Source: Polytrichum commune (Eukaryota > Streptophyta > Polytrichopsida > Polytrichales > Polytrichaceae). From it: a stretch of DNA of 64,000 bases. The DNA lies in NCBI GenBank assembly GCA_950295325.1, contig OX485806.1, positions 17,484,001 through 17,548,000 of the forward strand, given 5' to 3'. Of this stretch, positions 48,619 through 59,064 are shown one piece after another. The notes beneath the pieces were generated by a model. It was not told the DNA's origin and searched no databases. It saw only the letters and a list, made by a program, of their open reading frames with translations. Made by a program: the position numbers and the translations under genes. The first letter of the stretch is position 1, and each line of letters begins with the position of its first letter.

Positions 48619-48998
48619 AAACAACGTAGATGTTTATTCCTAACCCTTAGTCAAATCGTTCTCATGCATGTGATAAGAGGCAGGTGGAGGTTACCAATGT
48701 TATGTTTTGCAATCAGTTGGTGTTATGGACCATGACACATACCATGGGGAATACAATGAACTTTACAACCGCCCAAGTTTATTGGCTTTGTCATCTTAGG
48801 GGCAAAGACTATATGATCACTTATGGCAAAGACAATGATGCTTAAGAATGAACATGATGGGTAGCTGAGAAAGATATCATTGGATGATTGATTGATCGAT
48901 TTATTTATTTTTTATTTTATTTTTCACCCATAAGTTTTCCCTCAATGAATATATGCATATGAATGTGAAAACTAGATATTTATTTTGGATGAAATTAA

Positions 48999-49138
48999 GT
49001 TAGCTTTAGATAACTAGAAATTAATTCAAAAGTCTACATGGAGCTATCTAGATTCCAAGTTAACTCCCATTCTAAAGATAAGACATGGGGAGATCTATAG
49101 ACAAGGATAGGTCAAAATACTTCAATGAATTTGATATC
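48999..49138. repeat. 140-bp dispersed direct repeat, copy 1 (copy 2 at 49709-49848)
   Basis: Shared anchors in order are TTAGCTTTAGATAACTA, GGATTAATT-like, GGAGCTATCTAGA, AAGTTAA, AGACATGGGG and TCAAAGTACTTCAA-like. The copies are 710 bases apart, and a third partial copy is seen near 50045-50120. Confidence 0.7.
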
Positions 49139-49139
49139 C

Positions 49140-50570
49140 AAATATGAAGATAACTCTGTCTTGTAGCACCCACTATAGCTCATTACGAAAAGTCTCTACA
49201 TCTTAAAACCAAATTCTTATATATTTTCATTATAAAAGCCATGAAGAAGTTGACCAATATAAACAAATGGATATTGTCACAATAATATATCCACATTTGA
49301 TTATCTTTTGAATTACATGACGCAATAGTTTTTATCCAGTCCATGAAAGTTTTAAAAAGAAAAGAAAAAAGAGCTTATGCATCCAAGGATTAAGAGGATG
49401 GGTTAAGAGAGATATTGCTTACCTTTTCACCACATCTTAGAGTCACTAAATGGTAAATTAGTGACAAGTACTAATAGTCAACATTTTTTTGACTTTGAGA
49501 AATTATAACATCACCAAGGAAGATCATAAAAGCCCATAAATGGTTGCTAGAATCCCATACTAATATTTGCATATCAAGAACAATCTTAACTCCAAACTCC
49601 CAGTTCATAATCATGGCAAACCAAAATTTAAGTTTTTTAATAAATAATCAAAACAAAAACAAAACAAAGTCATTGAGAGTGAAGACACACACCATGTGAG
49701 GAGAAACTAGCTTAGCTTTAGATAACTAAGGATTAATTGTAAGAAGCTAGATAGAGCTATCTAGAACTTAAGTTAATCCCCACAATTATCATTAGACATG
49801 GGGGGAGCCATAGACGAGGAGAGATCAAAGTACTTCAAAAATATCAATTCATCCAATGGGTGGAGCCTTTCGATCATGGCACCTTTATTTATTTATTTTA
49901 GAGCAGAGCTCTTGGTTTGTTGGATTTATCTCAAACTTGGGATAGACGCATTGTGGGAACACCAACTTGATTGGGTTTAAGGAGTGCAAAATGAAAATAT
50001 AGGGTGAATATAAAAGAATAGAGTAGAATAGTACAAAGTTGAAATATAAAACCTAAGTTAATTCTCACTTTGAAGATAAGACATAAGGGAAGGGAGTTAC
50101 GGACGAGCAGAGGTATGTGGATGTAGAGTGAAACTTGGGGTCAATATTGGATAGAATAAAGCCTCTCGTAGCAAAGATGCTTGTTGTCAATTCGTTCCAA
50201 TTGACTCAATTGCAAAAAATTGGGGACTCCTTCACTCCAATCTAGAGGTCAAATCCACTATCAAATAAAACTCTCACCCTAGATATTCTATGTTTCTATG
50301 CATTTTCACCTTCCCACTAAACCTTACGCCCGATATTGGTCATGCTAACAAGGTTCCGAAATAGTTAACCCGTCCTCAATTGTGGCATTAGCAGTGGTGT
50401 GGACAAGTTCTGGTTCTTTAATAGTAAACTAGTTCTTTAAAAAGCTTTGATGCTTCCCCAAATAGGGGGATGTTCCCAATCACAGCCCAGGAGGCTTGCT
50501 ATTCCGGAGTGTAGGCTGTCCCTTGGAGGACCAATAACCCCTGAAATTACTGACCCTAATCAGCATCTTA
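49140..50570. other. Unassigned region with repeat copies
   Basis: Contains copies 2 and 3 of the repeat above. No gene is supported. Confidence 0.4.
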
Positions 50571-50574
50571 GTTG

Positions 50575-50824
50575 TCACCAACTGGAATTTTGTCTCCACA
50601 TTGGCACTCGTGTTTTATGATGCACGGCACTTTGGCTCACAATAGTGAACAATGCACGGGAAGAACCGGTTGAAGGTGAAGACTTTTGGAAAATCACCGA
50701 CCATGGAATTTTCCGGAATATAATATAACATTGAACTGGTAAAGAACAAACCGAAAGAAAGATCATTACATGCATGTAACGGGTTGGACTTGGAAACACT
50801 AGGATTTTGATTGATTATGTCCAA
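50575..50824 (-). pseudogene. Possible LINE-related remnant, reverse strand
   Basis: On the reverse strand the segment ATAATCAATCAAAATCC followed by TAGTGTTTCCAAGTCCAACC aligns almost base for base with 58887-58926 on the plus strand. The translated PSVSKSN peptide is shared by both. The 58.8 kb relative follows an L1-type reverse transcriptase remnant, so this is probably the downstream part of a LINE. The assignment rests on context more than on a domain. Confidence 0.4.
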
Positions 50825-50879
50825 AACTCTCCTTGGACACTGGTTCTAAAGTGAAAATTGGAACCCCTTCAAGTGAACC

Positions 50880-52000
50880 TTATGACATGACACTGATGTC
50901 ACATAATACACCGGTCAAACCCTAAAGCCCGTGTCGACGTAAAAAATGGTCAGTTGAAGGCGATCAAAGCAACATTGAGATTATCTCGACGTCTTGGACA
51001 CGCTCTGGTGTTGGAAGTTGGTTTTTTATTTTGGATCACTTGCAAGCACAGAACCAATCATCAAGGAGGCTCCGATTTATTTGGGACATTGGTGTCATGT
51101 CATAAGGTTCAAGTGTTGAAGGAGTCGGGCAACAGAGGTCTTTCATCAAGTAACTTATCCACCCATTTTCATGATCTAGATTTGTTCGGTGCCAAACGAA
51201 CTTGTATGCAACCCTCCACGTTCTCAGAGTGATTGTTCACAACACCTACTGTGATGCTCCACTCAACCATTGACAATGATATTAAGATGGGTAGCAAATA
51301 ATATTGGTATATTTATTTAGAATGTATGGTGTCTATTGTCAAAGATTTATTAATTCAAATTTGGATATTGAGATCGTTTATAAATTGTTTATTTGACATG
51401 TATTATGGAAGTTGAGGAAGCGAATATTGTCCTCCACATGTTCACTTTGAAGAATTGTTTACGTAATTACAATAACATATCATGTTTCAAGATATTACCC
51501 TATATGCACTCATATGAAAGAATTTAGGGGTACAACGACTAGTTAAAAGCATTGGGGTTTCAAGTCAAGTTAGAGATGTATTATGAAAGTCAGATCCAAG
51601 GCCATCTTGTTGAGCTCAAGCAATTGAATATCTCCAATTGTGTCCACTAACGCAACATCAAAACATCCAACCACTATCTTTTTGGTGGTTGGACAAATCC
51701 AAACGTACAAATTGACACCCATAGTTTGTCAGAACCCATCTTGCACCTTGTCATTGTAACCTAAGTTGCCATTTACACAAAATCAAGATTCTACAAGTTG
51801 GCAAGATATTAGAGAAATGATTATGAGTTGAACCCTAGACTACAACAAAAAAATTGAAATGCCCTCCTATATTTTCCAACCACAAAGTATCATACTGATA
51901 CTTGACTCACAACTGACAAGGAGAGGTTATCATCAAATGTGAGTAAGATTTTAAAATGTGCTCCATGACCTAGAGAATTTCATAGGAGATATGGGAATTA
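50880..52000. other. Unassigned region upstream of the LINE remnant
   Basis: No endonuclease or ORF1 domain of the LINE is recognisable here; the sequence may be the eroded upstream portion. Confidence 0.35.
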
Positions 52001-52502
52001 CATTAAAAAAACATTAGTGTTGAGATAGTTAGGGTCCTTTATCAAGATGATTAGGTTGTTGTTCCAAGATGCATTTGTTTCAATTGACATTAACAACCAA
52101 GTGACTGAGCCCTTTGAACTCCATAGAGGAGTCCGCTAGGGACGCCATTTACCTCCATATTTGTGCAATATTACGGCAAAGGCGCTCAATGCAGTAGTTT
52201 AAAATGCATTTAGACTTGGCAACCTTAAAGGCACTGTCCTTCCCCAAAGTAACTCCCAACAAATTATTAGCCAATATGTTGGTGACACATCATTCGTGGT
52301 GAGGGCGGAAGAGAATAGGGTTGACAACCTTGTTGTGATCTTGCATAAATTAGGAATTGCCTCTGGCTTAGAGATTAATTGGCATAAAAGCGTTGCCTAT
52401 TGGTGTGACCGAGGAGTGCTACCAAGATGGATGGAGAAATACCACTACAAGTAGGCCAAGAAGTGCCTTTTGGTTTACCACTAGAGGTGCAAGATGTTGA
52501 TC

Positions 52503-52596
52503 GCATCACGGTACACCGTGATCAATACAAGGCTAACGGGCTCACATTCATGCCGGTACCAAGATACGGGCGTTATCTTTTCTTTTCTTTTCTTTA
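52503..52596 (+). mobile_element. Retroposed SINE-like insertion with 13-bp target duplication
   Basis: CAAGATGTTGATC occurs on both sides (52490-52502 and 52597-52609). The 94-base insert contains the palindrome CACGGTACACCGTG and ends with (TTTTC)n and CTTTA. Removing the insert with one copy of the duplication restores continuity of the LINE coding order (EVQDVD followed by QFLVDIVKGK). A long direct repeat and a 3' simple-sequence tail are marks of LINE-driven retroposition. No A or B box is seen, so it would be a 5'-truncated SINE or another small RNA copy. Confidence 0.7.
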
Positions 52597-52825
52597 CAAG
52601 ATGTTGATCAATTTCTGGTAGATATAGTCAAAGGCAAACTCAAGTATTGGAGCTCTGTGAACTTATCACTAGCAGGGCGTATGATCATTGTGAATTAGGT
52701 TTTGATGTCATCCCTTTGGTACTTGCATTGCGGTGTGGACTGGTTCCAAAGAACATTGCGGTAAAATCAAAGCCCTCTTTTGCAACTACTTATGGTCGGA
52801 TTCAAAAAGCATGGCACAACACGGG

Positions 52826-52848
52826 TATATATATATATATATATATAT
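52826..52848. repeat. (TA)n microsatellite at the end of the LINE remnant
   Basis: About 11 TA units where similarity to the LINE ends. Confidence 0.9.
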
Positions 52849-52859
52849 GGGTTTGTTTT

Positions 52860-54092
52860 TTTCCTAAGAGTCATTTCATCCACAATAAATGACTTTATTT
52901 TGTGGCCACATCGTTCAGCATTGTCAGTCCTTTCTTGAAGACTTAAGCTACAACATTTTATCGATTTCGTTATTTTTATTCTATTTTAAATTCATAATTC
53001 ATAATTCAATACCCAACTTCAATGGATATAAACCATACTTTAATGGTTTCCTCATGCCCAAAAACTAGCACTTAGCTTCCACGTTGAGACGTGTTGACAT
53101 GAGTGGGACTTGGGATCCCATGTGAATTGGCCTTAAGATGTATCCTATTGCATATGTAAGGTCCCACCATAATTTGTTGCAAATTATTTGTTGTTTGTCT
53201 AATTTGTCTCTCCATGGTACCTCACTTTTTGGAAGAGACCATAAAAAAGTCTGTGGACTATACCCCAAAGTCTTTTGGAAGGCACAAGACCTTGGTGCAA
53301 ACTCAAATTCCCGCTGTAAATTCCATGAGGCCAACCGTCAAGAGCCGTCTCGAAAAAACTCCCTACAATTCCGGCAATATCATTCATGCTTGCCATGTGG
53401 GATCTCCCGTAGATTTTTCGTCCAATGAAGATGTTATGGGCAGTAGTCCAAAATTGCGCTCATCTATACCTAAAGTAGGAACCAGTGACACTTGGAACGA
53501 ATGAGAATTCAAGGATTCTCATGATCCATGACCTAAGGCTTTCGTATAAACACACCCTTACTATTTCCTTTTATTTCAAATTATGTCAAGCCTATAACTT
53601 TGAACAATTGTACTATACTTGACAAACTGAGTACGTTCGGATAGATTAGACATTCTAGAACATAAAAAAGGACTTCACTTGATAACAACTCACTAAATAA
53701 AGAACTGTCGCACTATGTAACACCAAACACTAAGTGACACAACATACCGGAAACAATTGTAGAATAATAGACAAACAATTTTGGGTCTTTGATGCCATGA
53801 TGGAGTCCGGAGTCAAATGAGGTAAACAACACAGGAATTCGAAGGAGGCATACGTACGTCATGTGGCTTCTGCCTAACTGACAAATTTGCTTACTACCTT
53901 ATAGACACTTCTATAATAATAATAATATGATGCTGTAGCCCTTTGATTCCTGAGAAGGTAATAATATGCTCACAAACTCCACCTTTCTGATCGAGGCCCA
54001 TGTACTGTACATTGTTCCCAGACTTGCCAAGCTTTTTGGGGAACATGGAATGATGGAAGGAAATTGAGTTCAAAGCACCAAATACACGAATC
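52860..54092. other. Unassigned region
   Basis: Long overlapping frames at 53065-53504 on both strands have no domain I recognise. They may derive from the downstream part of the LINE. Confidence 0.35.
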
Positions 54093-54095
54093 TAA

Positions 54096-54239
54096 GGGCC
54101 GCTTTACACCTACAGGCTGGGCCAATTCCCCTTGAGGCCGATTGCATGAAATTTCAGCCCCTTTTGGGTTGGAGGCCGGCCTCAGCTACACGTTATAATA
54201 CTATTATAATGGGGGTCAATTTTTCCATATGTAAAGGCC
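54096..54239. mobile_element. Candidate small PIF/Harbinger-like MITE
   Basis: The left end GGGCCGCTTTACACC, preceded by TAA, resembles the 38758 MITE end (GGGGCGGTTTACACC). The reverse complement of the right side reads GGCCTTTACATATGG. The right flank is TTA rather than TAA, and the inverted match is short, so this is tentative. Confidence 0.4.
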
Positions 54240-54344
54240 TTAGGGCTAAGAAGCTAGGTCGATTCAATAAATCTAGCATAATCCAACGGATCTAGCATAA
54301 TTTAGCATAGAGCCGTCCATATTTCCACCTAATCCAATCGATAT

Positions 54345-54365
54345 GGTTTAGGGTTTAGGGTTTAG
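54345..54365. repeat. Interstitial plant telomere-like repeat
   Basis: Three GGTTTAG units in a row. Two-unit relatives occur near 3340 (CCCTAAACCCTAA) and 24944. They are too short to mark a telomere. Confidence 0.7.
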
Positions 54366-54369
54366 TTGT

Positions 54370-56010
54370 TATTTTCTATAGAAATGTACAAATTCACAAA
54401 CTTCATTTGACTCTTCCCAGTCACATACCCCCCCCCCCCAACAAAAAGGATGAAATTAAAAAAGAAAAGAAAAGTGGATACTCTTGATTGTTGACATTTT
54501 GTCTCTTTCAGCCAATGAGTCATGTTTTTTAGTCCTTGGAATGATATAATTTATGTTTGTGATTAAGTAAACAATTCTCACTTTGGGTGGAAAAGCAGGT
54601 GTCAGAATTGGTGCTCCTCCTCAAGTGTGATGATGATCACAACTTAGGCATTTGTTGAAGAACTACAATATTTACTGTGTTTGTTATGTTTATTATGAGG
54701 TGCACATGTCTTAAGGTAGAGGGAGCTAAAACCAACACCCCACTCAAATCTACCACACTGAAATCTTGTATAATAAGTACATGTTGATTCTAAGAGTTTG
54801 GATATGTTGCTATCATTTGGGTCCACTTATGATTGGAGTGCATGAAAGGGTTGTCCAAGCACTAAAGGAATATTCTTTTTAATCTTGACTTATCATATTT
54901 CAATATGAGATGATAATTTGATTCCACGCTTAGAGATAGAATAACATATTAGGTTACAAAATATTGTTAATAAATGTCTATTGGAGTTGTTAAAAGATTC
55001 ATGTTCAATCCTTTTGTTGTATGCCTAATAACTGTCAAGATGTTGAGTTAGTTAGAAAAAAGAAATGAAAAGGAACAAATTGTTTTATGCAAATGACATG
55101 AGAATTAATTCCCAAGTAGTACATGAATAATGGAATGTGTTTCTATGTTATTTGGTGTGAAGGGATACTAATTTTTTGATTTATGTGAAAAGTAAATATC
55201 CATTGAGGGCTTTTTGAAAAAGGACATCAAATGAATGTTGATATGGGTACTAATTGGGTTTGTTATGGTTTACCTAAATGTTTATGTTCCAAGAGTCTTG
55301 TCTCTTTGAGGTACATGAATACGAGGTTCATCCTAGGTGTTCACTAACCTTTGATCTTGGTTGTTCTTCTGAAATCTTATCTATATTGCTTGAACCCTCG
55401 CCCGTGCTTCTCTTGCATTAGATCCCAAATGTAGAATAAAATGCATTTGGACCCCTTGTTTGAGAGCTTATTGGGAGTTAATAAGACTAGAGATGAGATT
55501 GCATAAGCATATTACACATACACAAAGGCATATGAACAATGCTTGGAGTGTGATGATCTCATGCTCTCCTTGCTTTGCCTTTTATTGCTTTTCTTCTTTT
55601 CCTTAGTTCATACAAACAATATGGGATAACTCTTATCCCTCTCGGATTATCATTGTGGCCTTATTCTAACCTTAGTGTTTCTCATGCCTCTTCCATTACA
55701 TTTCTATTGCCTATGAGCAATCTAATGCCCTACCTTCTACACCTTCATGTATTGCATTTCTATGACTACGAGCAATCTAATGCTCCAACTTCAACATATC
55801 ATACTTATTGGTAGCTAATATGGTATGTAGATTTCTCGGAGCTCAATTTTTGCCATTGAAACCTCACTTCATCTCACTTCCCCAAACTCAGTCCATCTTC
55901 CGTATCTTTGCGCAAAATTTGTATGTATTCAAACTTTTGCTTGTTTGTTGTTGTGTGAGTACGATCTTGAGTGGTGACGGCACCGAAGCATTCGAGTAGG
56001 CAAGCCAGAA
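54370..56010. other. Unassigned region
   Basis: A run of C lies at about 54428-54439. No gene or element recognised. Confidence 0.35.
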
Positions 56011-56016
56011 AGCTGA

Positions 56017-56516
56017 GGGCCACTTCACACACGAGCCAAGAGCCATGACCGTGAAATTGTGAGAGCCCAAAAGAAAGTGTCCAAAGGCCGCCCCAACACA
56101 CCTCCAACATCATGTAGTGTGGTCACGGATCCTCCAGTGTGGTGTGAAGCCGTATGTGACCGGGCCCTCAACCAAATGCTATTTCAATGAATTTCTATTC
56201 ATGCAGGTCCTCACACATGATGAAATAAAATAAATCAACGGTTGTGAGCATTCGGAGTTGCCATGGTCTCCTGGGTTTGTGTTAGGCCTACCTCCAAGAG
56301 GTGGGTTTTGAAAATAATCCAAGTGACCATGAAACATGATCCATTCGATGCCATGTAGGAATCCATATGGACTTTACATACATCTTGCATTCACATACTT
56401 CGTCGATCCCTCAAGCGTAGTGTGAAGTGAACTTGGACTAGTTCCACATTTTCCACCAATGAGAGTGCTTAAAGTGTACTGGTCACTGGCTCTCAATCTC
56501 ATGTGTGAAGTGGGCT
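56017..56516. mobile_element. Inverted-repeat MITE of about 500 bp
   Basis: The left end GGGCCACTTCACACACGAG and the reverse complement of the right end, AGCCCACTTCACACATGAG, continue with GAGCCA and TGACC on both sides. TGA flanks it at 56014-56016 and 56517-56519, a possible 3-bp duplication. Interior copies of AGTGTGGTGTGAAG and AGTGTGAAGTGAAC add secondary inverted structure. It has no coding capacity. Confidence 0.6.
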
Positions 56517-56649
56517 TGAGTTGTTTAAGAAACTTGGCTTGGAGAAACCAAATTTAACTCTCATTTTGGACGGTGGTAATTTATGTCTGATAGCATGGCA
56601 TTCAGTAACTTATTAGCGCATCTAAAATTGGCCGCGACATCGTTCATGA

Positions 56650-56866
56650 ATGGTATTTGGTGTCATTTACTATTCAAAGTTACATAATGCTATGTAACTT
56701 TTACGATCAATGTAAGTTTCTACCAAGTAAAGTTGTTAACATTTTATAATGTGTAAACAACCAATTTTACATTTGTTGATAATTTTTTTTCTGAGAACTA
56801 TAATGAAAAGTTATAGCACTACGCTTTTCTTAAGAGTACGGGATTTTAAGTGACATTAGATACCAA
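56650..56866. mobile_element. Small inverted-repeat MITE (ATGGTATTTAGT family), copy 2
   Basis: The ends TGGTATTTGGTGTCATTTAC and, on the reverse strand, TGGTATCTAATGTCACTTAA match each other and the 48429-48618 element. The body is about 217 bp and AT-rich. Confidence 0.6.
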
Positions 56867-56869
56867 TAT

Positions 56870-57770
56870 CGGTTTACTGGGCTCACCTCCAAGCAAAGTT
56901 AGTTGTTGTGCAGAATACTTACCCAAGATTGATAGAGCTCTTCATGAATCTATCTTAACGTAAGCACATTCTTAAAGTGACACCCCCAAGGGTTGTGTAG
57001 ATTTTGGAATTTTCAACATTTTGAAATATTTAAAGAAAATTAACATAGGCCAGCAAATAATGGGTTAGAAACATTCCCATCCAAATTCATATTTTTGATG
57101 GTCTCCTATAAATCATCAAAGTTCATTTCACCATTTGGTATTTTGGTGTGATATAAAGGGGATCCACGAATGTTGGATTGTTAGATGAAAATCGCCACAA
57201 AATCAATCTTACAATGTGTGATAGTTTTGTATGAAATGAAGGTATTGAACACTTCTTACATTGTCTCATTGAACAAGTGTAAACTATTGGCCAAAGTTGG
57301 TGTTCTTCGTTGAAATTATTTTTACGTCCTTCTTCCACCACCAGCACGATTGGCCAAAGTGATGGTATTTTGCACTTTATGTTGCATGTGACTAGTGGCT
57401 TTTAACTTTTGCTTATTTTATGCCGGTTGCACCCAATTGTTGATCGTAACATTATTCAAATCCATAATAATGTTATGTGGGACTAAAAATATTCCACTAA
57501 ATATTCCCATATACAACTCGCGAATATTACCATTTCAAGTTTCATAATCAAAGTCGAGATGCAAATGTTAGAAAAAGGTCAAAGGGAAACTTCCCTTTTT
57601 CTATAACCGTTAAATGCCTAAGCAACCCATTTTAAGTCACATCCTAATTTTAGATGTCGGGTGTAGTGTTGACATGGCTTCCATTGTAGCAAATTGGGTC
57701 CTATGACTGGATCACCCTCTAAGAGTCCAAGGAAATTGACTAGCCCAAATCTAATCTATAAATAATGACC
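56870..57770. other. Unassigned region
   Basis: No gene or repeat structure recognised. Confidence 0.35.
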
Positions 57771-57879
57771 TAGTGGTGGTGCCCCCCCCCCCCCAATGGC
57801 CACATATCCATGGGTTGGGTTTGGTAAATAAGCTTTGCATGGTAAAAACTAATGAGGGAGATGGGGAGGGGGGGTTCCA

Positions 57880-58480
57880 ACGTTGTCTTTTTCCTCCTCC
57901 TATATTCATCATGGTAGTGGATGCGATCAATGATGTGATCAAAGCAATGGTTAACGTTGCCATATCCAATTTATTTCTCTCCCGAATTTCAGTGTTGAGC
58001 AAGTTGCTTTCCCAATATGTGGATGACACCTTGTTTATAATGAAGGTTAGCAACTGGTACATGGACAAACTTTACTGATAGGAAAGATGGGTCTACATGA
58101 CACGCCAATCTAACACAAAATGTCCAAAATGACACTGGTTGTGAAGATCTTGAATGTGCAAAGCTTAAAGCATTGATTTTTATTCAAGATTTGAAGAAAG
58201 GAGCATTAGCTGCAATTATTGGAGAGACAAAGCTTCATATATATAAGTATATCATTCTTCATCCACGTTTATATACATTCATCCAAAGTTAACAATCTCA
58301 TCCAATTTTCACGATTTAAAGAGATAAAAATCATGGAATAGTCACAAAATGTTCTCATTGTTATTTTTAGAGTTTCACATCACCATTGCATAGCCGGATT
58401 AAAAACTGAAGGTTTGGAGATCAATTTGACCAAAAGTGTTGCAAATGAGTTGGGAGAGGGAATAAACCATATTGGTTAAG
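57880..58480 (+). pseudogene. Second L1-type LINE reverse transcriptase remnant
   Basis: A forward frame reads VVDAINDVIKAMVNVAIS, then LLSQYVDDTLFIMK (about 58008-58042). This is the reverse-transcriptase active-site block, with a YVDD form that keeps both catalytic aspartates. About 350 bases later GLEINLTKSVANE (about 58412-58450) matches the SGLEINWHKSVAYW block that directly follows in intact L1 elements. Roughly 310 bases of unrelated sequence (about 58080-58390) therefore separate them. Stops elsewhere make it a relic. Confidence 0.7.
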
Positions 58481-58526
58481 CAATACAAACGGTGATTTCC
58501 AGAGTGAGAACATTTCAAAAGTGATG

Positions 58527-58755
58527 CCCCGGGCTAGATCACATCCTCATTCGGTTGGGGCCCACCCCTCCCACGCCTCCTTCACTACCCGGTCTTCCTA
58601 CCCGCATCTGCGTGGGAACTCTTCCTTGTTGGGAACCGAGAAAGAGTTCCCAACAAGGAAGAGTTCCCACGCAGATGCGGGTAGGAAGACCGGGTAGTGA
58701 AGGAGGCGTGGGAGGGGTGGGCCCCAACCGAATGAGGATGTGATCTAGCCCATGG
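58527..58755. mobile_element. Fold-back element with perfect 106-bp arms and 11-bp flanking duplication
   Basis: Arms 58531-58636 and 58646-58751 are perfect reverse complements (106 of 106 bases), with a 9-base loop CGAGAAAGA. The 11-base word CAAAAGTGATG flanks the structure at 58516-58526 and 58756-58766. Four bases (CCCC and ATGG) lie between each arm and flank. It is GC-rich against an AT-rich background. A duplication of this length fits Mutator-like fold-back elements (usually 9-11 bp). The mirror-image 62-residue frames on the two strands come from the palindrome and are not genes. Arm identity implies a very recent origin, gene conversion, or an assembly fold-back. Confidence 0.8.
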
Positions 58756-58766
58756 CAAAAGTGATG

Positions 58767-59060
58767 GGGACTTTAAGCACCTTTTGGTCTTTTTGTGGAG
58801 AAATGAATTTATGGGAGGATTCATGGGGGTATTCAATTCGATATTTGCGCAACTTGCCAATCAGTGTCCAAGAATATTTTTGTGGCATAATCAGTCAAGA
58901 TCCTAGTGTTTCCAAGTCCAACCGGTTACATGTTGACATCTTCTGGTATTTCTTTATTTATTCGAGGTATATTCCATAGATATCTCTAAAACAATCGGTG
59001 ATTTTTGTGAGGTCTTGAACTTCAACCTGCTATTTCTCAAAACTCAACCGGTTCATTTGT
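58767..59060 (+). pseudogene. Possible downstream part of the second LINE remnant
   Basis: A forward frame gives FWSFCGEMNLWEDSWGYS, which resembles the FWEDSW block found downstream of L1 reverse transcriptases, then PSVSKSN. The DNA from 58887 is repeated, inverted, at 50.8 kb. The fold-back element lies between this part and the reverse transcriptase remnant. Confidence 0.45.
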
Positions 59061-59064
59061 AACT

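Larger units (their letters stand above)
52005..52850 (+). pseudogene. L1-type LINE reverse transcriptase remnant
   Basis: Forward frames follow the order of a plant L1 reverse transcriptase. First comes FIKMIRLLFQDAFVSI (about 52038-52085), then TEPFELHRGVR (about 52110). The YADD-like active site appears as QYVGDTSFVV (about 52272), with its second residue pair altered. Next are IASGLEINWHKSVAYW, PFGLPLEVQDVD, KLKYWSSVNLSLAGRMIIVN (about 52635) and CNYLWSDSK. In-frame stops and at least one frameshift near 52420-52460 break it, and a 94-base insertion splits it at 52503. A (TA)n run follows at 52826-52848. It encodes no working enzyme. Confidence 0.82.

Noticed and set aside
53065-53504. 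Possible protein-coding gene with 89-96-residue frames
   Set aside because: Three or more frames on both strands overlap, none has a recognisable domain, and the region follows a dead LINE.
54345-54365. Telomere
   Set aside because: Only three GGTTTAG units inside unrelated sequence; a short interstitial tract.
58539-58743. Two 62-residue proline-rich genes on opposite strands
   Set aside because: They are mirror translations of the perfect palindrome.
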